23,114 nucleotides of DNA from Thermacetogenium sp. UBA5472. GTDB lineage: Bacteria; Bacillota; DSM-12270; Thermacetogeniales; Thermacetogeniaceae. The first letter of the stretch is position 1. Each line of letters begins with the position of its first letter. Of the stretch, positions 1 through 6,246 are shown in pieces. The notes below the pieces were generated by a model. That model ran no database searches, was not told the DNA's origin, and was given only the letters and a program-made list of their open reading frames with translations. The position numbers and the translations under genes are program-made. The stretch spans positions 1-23,114 of the forward strand of contig DIQC01000101.1 of the NCBI GenBank assembly GCA_002426495.1. Direction: 5' to 3'.

Positions 1-38
1 ATAATATTTCGGGATGTCAGGTATTTACCTCTATGTTT

Positions 39-788
39 TCATTTGGACCACAATGATTTCAATGGAATTGACAACCCTGCAAAATTCGAATGTTCCACAA
101 TATCTTCGTCCATACCGGATGCTACCAGGGCGTAGACACCGTCACGCCAGGCAAAACATTCCAGGGTTTTTTCCCGGGGATCAACCAGCCAATAATGTTG
201 TATCTGAGCCCTCTGGTAAATTTGCATTTTTTGTAGCCGGTCTTTGCGTGTACTGGAAGGAGATATAACCTCAACAACCAATGCAGGCTGCCCATCAATC
301 CGGGCTTCTTTCACAATATTTGTCTGTTCCCCTGATACATAAAACAGATCCGGCTGGACTACGTTGCAGTCAAGAAGGGTAACATCCAGTGGTGCATTGA
401 AGATCTCTCCATCTGGGTCAACTTCCTCGAAATAATCTTCCAGAATCCTTTGCAGCTTGCGGGAAGCACGCTGGTGTATAACGCTGGGGGACGGTTCTTT
501 GACTAGCATGCCATCAAGAACCTCCAAACGGCAGCCTGGTTCGTTCGGTATATCCAGGTAGTCCTCATATGTGAGCTTTTTGGTGGGTTCGGTTTTATAG
601 GCGTCAGGTTTTTCCCTGAGGACATTGCCGCCAAGTGCTATGATTACATCTTCCAGCCTATACCGGTATTGCCTGTTGCCCAGTTCAATGCAGGGTATTT
701 TTTTCTCTCTAGTGTACCTCCAAATGGTTTCCACAGAGAGATCGAGGGCTTCAGCCAGCGCCTGGGCAGTAATCAATTCCTTATTCAT
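39..788 (-). CDS. Uma2 family nuclease-like protein with N-terminal excisionase-type HTH
   Basis: Two-part protein of 249 aa. Residues about 1-55 look like a MerR/excisionase-type helix-turn-helix (ITAQALAEALDLSVETIWRY, then RQYRYRLEDVI). The rest matches the Uma2 fold (restriction-endonuclease-like): KLTYEDYLDIP, RLEVLDGMLV, then QPDLFYV and PALVVEVISPSSTRKDR, which carry the conserved D and ExV catalytic-type residues. The biological role of Uma2 proteins is unsettled; they are common in accessory DNA of Firmicutes and cyanobacteria. I chose the ATG at 788 because AAGGAGG lies 9 nt upstream; an ATG at 794 is only 3 nt from it, and the frame is open to 821. The fused HTH suggests DNA binding, perhaps autoregulation through the repeats at 861-908 (inference). 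Confidence 0.85.
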   Translation of the reverse strand: MNKELITAQALAEALDLSVETIWRYTREKKIPCIELGNRQYRYRLEDVIIALGGNVLREKPDAYKTEPTKKLTYEDYLDIPNEPGCRLEVLDGMLVKEPSPSVIHQRASRKLQRILEDYFEEVDPDGEIFNAPLDVTLLDCNVVQPDLFYVSGEQTNIVKEARIDGQPALVVEVISPSSTRKDRLQKMQIYQRAQIQHYWLVDPREKTLECFAWRDGVYALVASGMDEDIVEHSNFAGLSIPLKSLWSK

Positions 789-848
789 GGCCATTGACCT
801 CCTTTTCACCACTGCTATCATTTTTTCACGATAATATTTTTCATCTCT

Positions 849-877
849 ATTATAATCAATCTATCAACTGCGATCAA
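849..877 (-). promoter_or_regulatory. Sigma-A promoter of the HTH-Uma2 gene
   Basis: On the minus strand TTGATC (877-872) and a perfect TATAAT (854-849) are separated by exactly 17 bp. The predicted transcript starts about 55 nt before the ATG at 788. The -35 box lies inside one of the GTTGATCG repeats. Confidence 0.75.
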
Positions 878-908
878 CTAAAGCAAACCATAGTAGCCTA
901 CGATCAAC
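861..908 (-). promoter_or_regulatory. Phased GTTGATCG-type repeats, candidate operator
   Basis: On the minus strand GTTGATCG occurs at 908-901 and 878-871, and GTTGATAG at 868-861; a weaker ATTGAT follows at 860-855. The three good copies are 30 and 10 bp apart, so they lie on the same face of the helix and overlap the -35 region. This arrangement fits a multimeric or cooperative DNA-binding protein such as the HTH of the downstream gene (inference). Confidence 0.45.
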
Positions 909-1078
909 ACAACTGCATTGCTAGTTTAATATTCTGTCAAGGCCAGTCTTGATCTGTAGTTTTATTATTTTTCGGGCAGGATAATGCTCTTCGAGGGTGA
1001 ATAAACCATGTGAGAGTAAATCATGCAGGTTAACGTTGTGGAGGCAGAAAATGAATTATGAAAGTGAGGTGTAGTGAA

Positions 1079-1384
1079 GTGGCTTTAAAAGCAGCGTTTA
1101 TCTTTGTGGCTCCTGAAGCAGATGCCGAAAGGGACCGGGCGGTAGTGGATTCACCTGTTTTGCATCTTACAGTGGTTGGTGTGAAGGATTATCAGATGGC
1201 AGTAAAAGTAGCAGTAGAACTGGTTGACCAGGGAATAGGCGCTATTGAATTATGTGCCGGTTTCGGAGTAGAGGGTGCTGCATTGGTGAAACAAGCAGTG
1301 CAGGGGAAAGCAGCTGTCGGTGTTGTGCGTTTCGACAATCATCCGGGGTTTGGTTTTAAGAGTGGGGATGAGATGTTTAAGTAG
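1079..1384 (+). CDS. DUF6506-like small protein
   Basis: Small soluble protein of about 101 aa that resembles the DUF6506 family from memory: it opens MALKAAFIFVAPEAD, then has LTVVGVKDYQMAV, GIGAIELCAGFG and VGVVRFDNHPGFGFKSGDE. The function of that family is unknown. The likely start is GTG at 1079, because GAGGTG (1066-1071) lies 7 nt upstream and family members start close to the LKAAFIF motif. An in-frame ATG at 1058 would add seven residues that look non-homologous. Two very short ORFs (1023-1061 and 1051-1074) end just before or over these starts. It stands alone, oriented towards the convergent MFS gene, and is followed by a hairpin at 1441-1466. Confidence 0.75.
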   Translation: MALKAAFIFVAPEADAERDRAVVDSPVLHLTVVGVKDYQMAVKVAVELVDQGIGAIELCAGFGVEGAALVKQAVQGKAAVGVVRFDNHPGFGFKSGDEMFK

Positions 1385-1440
1385 TGAGTGCTGTGCAGTT
1401 GATATGCCTTATAGCGCAGGATAATGATGGTGTTTGATGA

Positions 1441-1466
1441 AAGCCCACCCTTAACAGGGTGGGCTT
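1441..1466 (+). terminator. Hairpin after the DUF6506-like gene
   Basis: A perfect 10-bp stem (AAGCCCACCC / GGGTGGGCTT) with a 6-nt loop lies 57 bp after the stop codon. A T-rich run (TTGTTTTT) follows after about 12 nt, so it is a good hairpin but an imperfect intrinsic terminator. Confidence 0.55.
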
Positions 1467-1560
1467 GGTGCCCCTTGTTTTTCCTTGCCATGCAATCTGT
1501 GATGATCCTACCTTCAAGAGCGGCCTTCATATTGTGGGTGATCATGCTCATAGTGCAATG

Positions 1561-1597
1561 AAAAAAATCCATGAGGGCGGGTGTACCCATAGCCCTC
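1561..1597 (-). terminator. Intrinsic terminator of the MFS gene
   Basis: Read on the minus strand, GAGGGC (1597-1592) pairs with GCCCTC (1578-1573), with an inner GGG/CCC extension and a small bulge. A run of seven T (1567-1561) follows. It begins 6 bp past the MFS stop codon. Confidence 0.7.
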
Positions 1598-1602
1598 TGA
1601 TT

Positions 1603-3057
1603 TTATAATATTTCATTCTCGTCTTTTCCTTTCAATTCGCTGGGTAGAAGAAAAGATAGTGCTAAGCAGACTACAGTAATGCAAATAAAGGCCAGGAATA
1701 CTATATGAAGTGACGAACTTATTGAGAGCTGTATGTCTTGCAAAGACACAGTGGATATATTGGCTGTTGAATACAGGTCATTCGGATCTATACCCTTGAT
1801 ACCCAAATTATTAAAATATTCAACTATATTCTGATTAAGAATGCCTCCAAAAATAGCTACACCTATGGTTTGTCCTATAGAGCGTACAAGAGAATTGAGA
1901 GCTGTGGCAGCCCCTCTTTTATTGTGGTCAATAGATGCTTGTATTACTATAGTCAATGTTGGAAAGCATCCCCCGAAGCCGAATCCCATGATAAAAGTGC
2001 AGATGATCACCGTTATTAATGAGGATCCCATACCCAACGGGAGTAAGAGCAAACAGCTTAAAAATAAAACAAATATAGAAAAGCCTATTACTACTCTTTC
2101 GCCGTATTTAGGGAGTGCTTTTGCTATGATCACAGAGGAAATGAGCCAGGAAACAGACATGGGGGCCATAGACAGTCCTGAAATTATTGCTCTGAATCCT
2201 AATACATTTTGTATATAGATAGGTAAATAGACATCCGCTCCTATTAAGACTGCAGCGGCTAAAAGGCTGATCGTGTTAACGACTGTGTTGCTTTTTGTGA
2301 TAATTTCAAAAGGAACAATGGGTTCTGCAGCTTTTTTTTCAATAAAATAAAATATTACTAATACAGCAAGTGTGAGTGCTATTGAGACAGCTGTCCTTTT
2401 TCCTCCTGCTGGTACGCCAACTAAAAGAATAATAATGGCAGCAGAAAGCATAAACATCCCTGCATAATCTATATTTTGTTTCTTTTTCTCCAAGCTCTCA
2501 TTGAAATATCTTTGTAATAAAAATATAGATAGAATACCAAAAGGTACATTTATAAAGAAAATCCAATGCCAGGAAAGGTAGTCTATAAAAAACCCGCCTA
2601 CAAATGGTCCGATGATGCTGGCTATGCCCCATACAGCACTTAACCAACCCTGAACTTTTGCTCTTTCCGCAAGGGTAAAGATATCACCTACTATGGTGTA
2701 GGTCACAGTAAAAATGGAGCCTGCGCCGAGTCCCTGTAGTATGCGGGAAGCGACAAGCTGATACATATTCTGTGAAAGGCCGCAGAGGCAACTACCCACT
2801 AAAAAAATGATTATTCCGATACAAAGCGTTCTTTTTCTACCATAAAGGTCAGCTAATTTTCCATAGACAGGTGTTGAGATGGCCGAGGTTAATAAATATG
2901 ATGAAAAAATCCAGCTGATCAATCCAAATCCATTGAGGTCTTTCACTATTGTTGGTACGGCTGTAGTTACAACAGTACCTTCAATAGCCCCCAGAAACAT
3001 TGCTACCATTAATGCAATGACGATATTTCTTTTTGTTTTGTCCATATCTAATTTCAC
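1603..3057 (-). CDS. MFS drug:H+ antiporter, 14-TM DHA2 (EmrB/QacA) type
   Basis: Membrane exporter of 484 aa, the usual length for 14-helix DHA2 permeases. It opens with a short charged stretch and then AMFLGAIEGTVVTTAVPTI, the typical first helix of the family. Motif A is seen as GKLADLYGRKRT between helices 2 and 3, and antiporter motif C as GIASIIGPFVGGFF in helix 5; further hydrophobic segments run to about residue 475. It should use the proton gradient to expel a drug or other small hydrophobic compound; the substrate cannot be read. The listed start is GTG (3057); an ATG four codons later (MDKTKRN) is equally possible because neither has a clear Shine-Dalgarno. It is probably transcribed alone, from the -10 at 3106-3111, and stops at the hairpin 1561-1597. 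Confidence 0.9.
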   Translation of the reverse strand: MKLDMDKTKRNIVIALMVAMFLGAIEGTVVTTAVPTIVKDLNGFGLISWIFSSYLLTSAISTPVYGKLADLYGRKRTLCIGIIIFLVGSCLCGLSQNMYQLVASRILQGLGAGSIFTVTYTIVGDIFTLAERAKVQGWLSAVWGIASIIGPFVGGFFIDYLSWHWIFFINVPFGILSIFLLQRYFNESLEKKKQNIDYAGMFMLSAAIIILLVGVPAGGKRTAVSIALTLAVLVIFYFIEKKAAEPIVPFEIITKSNTVVNTISLLAAAVLIGADVYLPIYIQNVLGFRAIISGLSMAPMSVSWLISSVIIAKALPKYGERVVIGFSIFVLFLSCLLLLPLGMGSSLITVIICTFIMGFGFGGCFPTLTIVIQASIDHNKRGAATALNSLVRSIGQTIGVAIFGGILNQNIVEYFNNLGIKGIDPNDLYSTANISTVSLQDIQLSISSSLHIVFLAFICITVVCLALSFLLPSELKGKDENEIL

Positions 3058-3105
3058 TTTCTTTGTTATTCATAGTTCGACATGGTTTGTGAATGCTCTG
3101 ATAGT

Positions 3106-3111
3106 ATTATA
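3106..3111 (-). promoter_or_regulatory. -10 box for the MFS gene
   Basis: A perfect TATAAT on the minus strand lies about 50 bp before the MFS start. No good TTGACA is seen at 16-18 bp, so the promoter may be weak or depend on an activator. Confidence 0.4.
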
Positions 3112-3221
3112 GCGTTTCCTGAGGGTATATGTAGTTAATTACCCGGTGACAAGGTGTTGATGGGTAGGTAGTGGTTACTTTTGAACCAGTAGTTTGGAAG
3201 GAAAAATGATAAAGCTGTCTT

Positions 3222-3488
3222 TCACCAGCCAAGCGGTTTTTTGCCATCGTGACGGTAGATGGCAATAGCCGTATCGGGGCAAACCATTTCGCAGGTGCCA
3301 CAGACAATGCATCCTGTCATGCGCGGTTCAACTGTTGCTGTGCCATTAAAACTGAGGTTTTTGGACCATCTAATTACTTTCGTGGGGCATTTTTCGATGC
3401 ATAAACCGCATCCTTTACATAAATCAGGAAAAGCAGCGAAAGTGCCGCGGTCATTTTCATAAACAAAGGGTTTCCAATTGATTTCCAT
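3222..3488 (-). CDS. Ferredoxin with two [4Fe-4S] clusters
   Basis: Small soluble electron carrier of 88 aa. Cys24-27-30-34 (CKGCGLCIEKCP) and Cys60-63-66-70 (CIVCGTCEMVCP) form two classic CxxCxxCxxxCP motifs, each binding part of two [4Fe-4S] clusters. A 25-residue insert between the motifs and the N-terminal extension resemble delta subunits of 2-oxoacid:ferredoxin oxidoreductases (KorD/OorD). However, no alpha, beta or gamma subunit genes lie next to it, so it is either a free ferredoxin or an orphan subunit. The ATG at 3488 follows AAAGGAG with 9-nt spacing. An inverted repeat at 3518-3545 lies in the upstream leader. Low-potential electron transfer of this type is typical of anaerobes. 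Confidence 0.88.
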   Translation of the reverse strand: MEINWKPFVYENDRGTFAAFPDLCKGCGLCIEKCPTKVIRWSKNLSFNGTATVEPRMTGCIVCGTCEMVCPDTAIAIYRHDGKKPLGW

Positions 3489-3517
3489 CTGTGCGATCTC
3501 CTTTAAGAATTAGCGGA

Positions 3518-3545
3518 TGGATCAGGGTAATAGGGTCCTGATCCA
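3518..3545 (-). promoter_or_regulatory. Inverted repeat in the ferredoxin leader
   Basis: TGGATCAGG (3518-3526) and CCTGATCCA (3537-3545) form a perfect 9-bp dyad with a 10-nt loop, 30 bp before the ferredoxin start. No T-run follows on either strand, so an operator or an mRNA stem is more likely than a terminator. Confidence 0.4.
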
Positions 3546-3637
3546 CCCCTATAAGTATTGCTTACGTTATAAGGTTTGCGCAGGAGTCTTAAAATACACA
3601 TATATTTTTGTGGAAAAAGTAGTTTGTTTTGCCATGC

Positions 3638-4086
3638 TTATTCGATATTTAAGTTAAAGTGTGCATGCTTGGGTGTTTGAGAGAAAATCCATTCGGCGAT
3701 GAACTTTGATTTTTCATAAATCTCATCAACAAAGGCGGGACTGTAAACACTTTTGACCAGCGTATAGTGTGGGTTAAGAAAAACAAGGGCTGAACGTATT
3801 TCTGTAGGAATTTCGCCAAAGGCTTTTTTAGCAAGAACCAAAAGATTATTTTCACTGGAAGAGATGAAACCAGAGCAATTTGTCCTGAGCAGCATTTCCA
3901 CGAAACGACGGAAGTTGATGGTTGCATTATCGTAGCTTCCTGCACGATAATAAGCTGCTGCTTTTTTCCAATATTCCTCGGCCTTTTCTTGAGGGTAAAA
4001 ATCATCCTCACTTTGCGGCTCCTTCTTCTTTCTTCTGAGTGGCTTAAAGAGATCTAGGAACCCTAAGTTGTTTTGCTTATCCCCAT
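3638..4086 (-). pseudogene. HEPN-domain-like protein, frame broken after the start codon
   Basis: An ATG at 4086-4084 has AAAGGGGG 8 nt upstream and a good promoter (4139-4111), but its own frame stops after seven codons. The frame offset by one base is open from there to 3638 and reads GDKQNNLGFLDLFKPL, then EKAEEYWKKAAAYYRAGSYD, FRRFVEMLLRTN and NPHYTLVKSVYSP, ending EWIFSQTPKHAHFNLNIE. One extra G in the G-run that includes the start codon (G4 to G5) would restore a 149-aa protein starting MGDKQNN. The helical pattern (A..Y..A.Y..A...FR..VE, a YT...YSP motif, then a long final helix) resembles HEPN domains, but no RxxxxxH RNase motif is seen. If the frameshift is real, only internal starts (GTG 3907, ATG 3901) remain and the N-terminal third is lost. 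Confidence 0.6.
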
Positions 4087-4110
4087 AGCCTATTCCCCCT
4101 TTCTATCCTT

Positions 4111-4139
4111 ATTTTACAATGTCTGGCCATTGGAAGCAA
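4111..4139 (-). promoter_or_regulatory. Promoter of the HEPN-like gene
   Basis: On the minus strand TTGCTT (4139-4134), a 17-bp spacer and TAAAAT (4116-4111). Transcription would start near 4104, immediately before the AAAGGGGG ribosome binding site, which supports the ATG at 4086 as the true start. It is divergent from the gltX promoter about 55 bp away. Confidence 0.6.
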
Positions 4140-4193
4140 TCGCCTAGTTCATACTCTATAAGTGGCTCCAGCGTGTTTTTTTGCTATTAGCTG

Positions 4194-4202
4194 TGGTATA
4201 CT
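4194..4202 (+). promoter_or_regulatory. Extended -10 promoter of gltX
   Basis: TGGTATACT is an extended -10 element (TGn plus TATACT). The -35 region is T-rich with no clear TTGACA. The start codon at 4244 is about 40 bp downstream. There is no room for a T-box leader. Confidence 0.5.
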
Positions 4203-4243
4203 TGAAAAACGGGCAATCTATTCAAGCAGGAGGGTAAAATAAC

Positions 4244-5722
4244 GTGGATAAAGAAATTAGAGTACGCTTTGCACCTAGTCCTACAGGTAATTTACATATC
4301 GGTGGCGCCCGAACGGCATTATTTAATTGGCTTTTTGCGCGTCACAATGGTGGGAGCTTAATTCTGAGGATAGATGATACAGATCGGGAGCGTTCCACAG
4401 AGGAGTCCACTCGCGGCATTTTATCTGCACTGAGGTGGCTGGGGCTCGATTGGGATGAAGGCCCTGATGCAGGTGGTTCTTACGGCCCTTACTACCAGTC
4501 CCAACGTTCAGAGTTCTATACCGAGGCATCCCAAGAGTTGCTTGAGCAGGGCATGGCCTATAAGTGTTACTGTACTGCTGATGAATTGGCCGACAGGCGC
4601 AAGCAGGCCAGAGCGGAAGGTAAGGCACCTCGTTATGATGGCCGGTGCAGAGAATTGACTGCACAGGAGAGGGCGGAAAAAGAGAGTGAAGGGTATCGCT
4701 CAGTGCTCAGATTGTGTGTACCTGATACCGGGGAAACGAAAGTGCCAGATCTCCTGAGGGGTGATGTGGCTTTTAACAATGATGTTCTCGATGATTTCAT
4801 TATCATGAAATCTGACGGAACGCCTACCTATAATTTTGCTTGTGTGATCGATGATGCCAAAATGCATATTTCACATATCATCAGGGCTGAAGAGCATCTG
4901 TCCAACACGCCCAAGCAGATTTTAATTTATAAGGCTTTAGGCTATCCATTGCCAGTTTTTGCTCATGTTTCCATGATTCTAGCACCTGACCACAGCAAGC
5001 TGAGCAAACGTCATGGAGCGACATCTGTAGAGGAGTTTCGGGCTTTAGGCTATTTACCGGAAGCTCTAATCAATTACTTGGCACTACTCGGCTGGTCACC
5101 TGAGGGTGAAGAGGAGATTCTTTCGCTTTCAGAGTTAGTGCGTCAGTTCAGCATGGAAAGGGTAGGGAAGACAGCCGCTATCTATGATGTCAAGAAACTT
5201 ACCTGGATGAATGGGCACTATTTAAATAAAAAGGACATGGATGATGTCATTGATTTAGTGATACCGTACTTTCAGGAAAGAAACCTGATTCCACAACAAT
5301 TGAACACTGAAGAAATGGCATATTTGCGACAGGTAGTCGGTGCTGTACGTACCCGAGTGAAAACTCTGGCTGAAGTCGCCGATGCATCAGAGTATTTTTA
5401 TAAAGATGATTTTTCATATGAGGAGAAAGGTGTGCGCAAGCATTTCCGTAAAGAAAATGCGGCAGAGTATTTGAAAAAAGCCAGTGAAAAGCTGGCCGAC
5501 ATTGAAGAGTTCGATCTGGAGACAACGGAAAATGCTTACCGGGAATTGAGTGAGGAACTAGGGGTCAAAGCAGGGGCTATTATCCATCCCACCAGAATGG
5601 CCTTATCTGGCAGGACCATGGGCCCCGGTCTTTTTGATATTATGGTGATTTTAGGAAAGGATAAAACTATGGAAAGACTAAATCGGGCGATAGATTTTAT
5701 CAGTTCCCTTGACGAAATGTAA
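4244..5722 (+). CDS. gltX: Glutamate--tRNA ligase
   Basis: Class I aminoacyl-tRNA synthetase of 492 aa, the normal length. The first signature is PSPTGNLHIGGARTALFNW with the HIGG variant of HIGH at residues 18-21; the second is KLSKR (KMSKS-type) at 252-256. The middle carries the usual GluRS segments (DDTDRERS, DGTPTYNFACVIDD, RAEEHLSNTPKQ), and the C-terminal helical domain binds the anticodon. It attaches glutamate to tRNA-Glu in the cytoplasm. In most Firmicutes GluRS is non-discriminating and also charges tRNA-Gln, the product being amidated by GatCAB; the tRNA-Gln and tRNA-Glu genes directly downstream fit this (inference). It starts with GTG, 9 nt after AGGAGGG. Confidence 0.97.
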   Translation: MDKEIRVRFAPSPTGNLHIGGARTALFNWLFARHNGGSLILRIDDTDRERSTEESTRGILSALRWLGLDWDEGPDAGGSYGPYYQSQRSEFYTEASQELLEQGMAYKCYCTADELADRRKQARAEGKAPRYDGRCRELTAQERAEKESEGYRSVLRLCVPDTGETKVPDLLRGDVAFNNDVLDDFIIMKSDGTPTYNFACVIDDAKMHISHIIRAEEHLSNTPKQILIYKALGYPLPVFAHVSMILAPDHSKLSKRHGATSVEEFRALGYLPEALINYLALLGWSPEGEEEILSLSELVRQFSMERVGKTAAIYDVKKLTWMNGHYLNKKDMDDVIDLVIPYFQERNLIPQQLNTEEMAYLRQVVGAVRTRVKTLAEVADASEYFYKDDFSYEEKGVRKHFRKENAAEYLKKASEKLADIEEFDLETTENAYRELSEELGVKAGAIIHPTRMALSGRTMGPGLFDIMVILGKDKTMERLNRAIDFISSLDEM

Positions 5723-5757
5723 TGATTTGCGTATACTTATAACGTAATATAAATAAA

Positions 5758-5831
5758 TGCGGGATGGTGTAGCGGTAGCACAGGTGACTCTGGATCATCT
5801 AGCCTAGGTTCGATCCCTAGTCCCGCAGCCA
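5758..5831 (+). tRNA. tRNA-Gln (anticodon CUG)
   Basis: Folds fully: acceptor TGCGGGA/TCCCGCA with the U1-A72 pair typical of bacterial tRNA-Gln, T8, D-stem GTGT/GCAC, anticodon stem GGTGA/TCATC (one G-T pair) with loop CTCTGGA, T-stem CTAGG/CCTAG with loop TTCGATC, discriminator G and encoded CCA. The anticodon CTG is at 5790-5792. It lies 35 bp after gltX and may be co-transcribed with it. Confidence 0.93.
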
Positions 5832-5835
5832 TTTT

Positions 5836-5911
5836 GGCCCTATCGTCTAGCGGTCAAGGACACCACCCTCTCAAGGTGGAGACACGGGTTCGATTCCCGT
5901 TGGGGCTACCA
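5836..5911 (+). tRNA. tRNA-Glu (anticodon CUC)
   Basis: Acceptor GGCCCTA/TGGGGCT (wobble pairs at 1-72 and 6-67), D-stem GTCT/GGAC, anticodon stem CCACC/GGTGG with loop CTCTCAA and anticodon CTC at 5870-5872, T-stem ACGGG/CCCGT with loop TTCGATT, discriminator A and encoded CCA. It is 4 bp from tRNA-Gln, so the two are surely processed from one transcript. The G1-U72 wobble is slightly unusual. Confidence 0.93.
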
Positions 5912-5942
5912 AAAAGACCTCCATTTCAATGGAGGTCTTTTT
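5911..5942 (+). terminator. Strong terminator of the gltX-tRNA unit
   Basis: A perfect 15-bp inverted repeat (AAAAAGACCTCCATT / AATGGAGGTCTTTTT) with a 2-nt loop follows directly on the tRNA-Glu CCA end and finishes in T5. The A-run/T-run symmetry would allow termination on both strands. Confidence 0.9.
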
Positions 5943-6029
5943 GTGGCATGGGTTGTGGCATGGGGACGTTTCGTTTGCCACATCATCATAAAGTCAAAGA
6001 AAAGGAAACCGCCAAACATTAAACATGTC

Positions 6030-6156
6030 CATAGGTTGCCCCTCTATAAGGGGAAATTTATCACCCAGTTGATAGAACGATATTGTATAGCTGGGGGAGC
6101 TGATTCACCTGGGCAAAAACACTGCTTTCGGTTTAGGGAAAATGACGGTATCTTGA
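6030..6156 (+). pseudogene. C-terminal fragment of a Cas6-family RNA endonuclease
   Basis: Between the tRNA terminator and the cupin gene, one frame reads HRLPLYKGKFITQLIERYCI up to 6092; shifting by one base at the G5 run 6093-6097 continues as AGELIHLGKNTAFGLGKM and then TVS-stop at 6154-6156. Joined, this matches the end of Cas6 proteins of type I-B/III kinds, where YxG..., a short helix and GE.lHlGK.t.FGlGk form the last strand pair and the glycine-rich loop. Only about 40 residues remain: the upstream part of the frame (5943-6029) does not look like Cas6 and the tRNA terminator sits where the gene should continue. It differs from the intact Cas6e at 20375, so it would be a relic of another CRISPR-Cas system. 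The region 5943-6029 otherwise shows only a short GTGGCATGGG duplication. Confidence 0.5.
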
Positions 6157-6186
6157 GCATACACTCAGATTGAGCAAAAGCCTCTG

Positions 6187-6217
6187 AACACTGATGCCTG
6201 AAAGCCTGCATATGATA
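6187..6217 (+). promoter_or_regulatory. Possible sigma-K-type (sporulation) promoter before the cupin gene
   Basis: CATATGATA (6209-6217) matches the sigma-K -10 consensus CATAnnnTA, and AACA (6187-6190) fits the mACm -35, although the 18-bp spacer is 1-2 bp longer than usual. No sigma-A promoter stands out here. Confidence 0.3.
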
Positions 6218-6246
6218 GATATAAGGTAAGATAAGGGAAATTCAAT

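Noticed and set aside
14..268. 84-aa plus-strand ORF
   Set aside because: Antisense to the HTH-Uma2 gene, no ribosome binding site and no family resemblance.
976..1427. GCAGGATAATG repeated at 976 and 1417 around the DUF6506-like gene
   Set aside because: An 11-bp match only, with unrelated flanks; likely chance.
3649..4011. 120-aa minus-strand ORF
   Set aside because: It overlaps the HEPN-like frame in another frame; the HEPN-like frame has the better protein pattern and the promoter and ribosome binding site.
4140..4243. T-box or other riboswitch leader for gltX
   Set aside because: Only about 35 nt lie between the extended -10 and the start codon, too little for such a structure.
5727..5753. 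Separate tRNA promoter (TTGCGT, 15 bp, TATAAA)
   Set aside because: The spacer is too short and the -10 ends only 4 bp before the tRNA 5' end, so transcription would start inside the tRNA.
5834..6022. 62-aa ORF starting in the tRNA-Glu gene
   Set aside because: It runs through the tRNA and its terminator; not a gene. Its His/Lys-rich end is not a recognisable integrase tail either.
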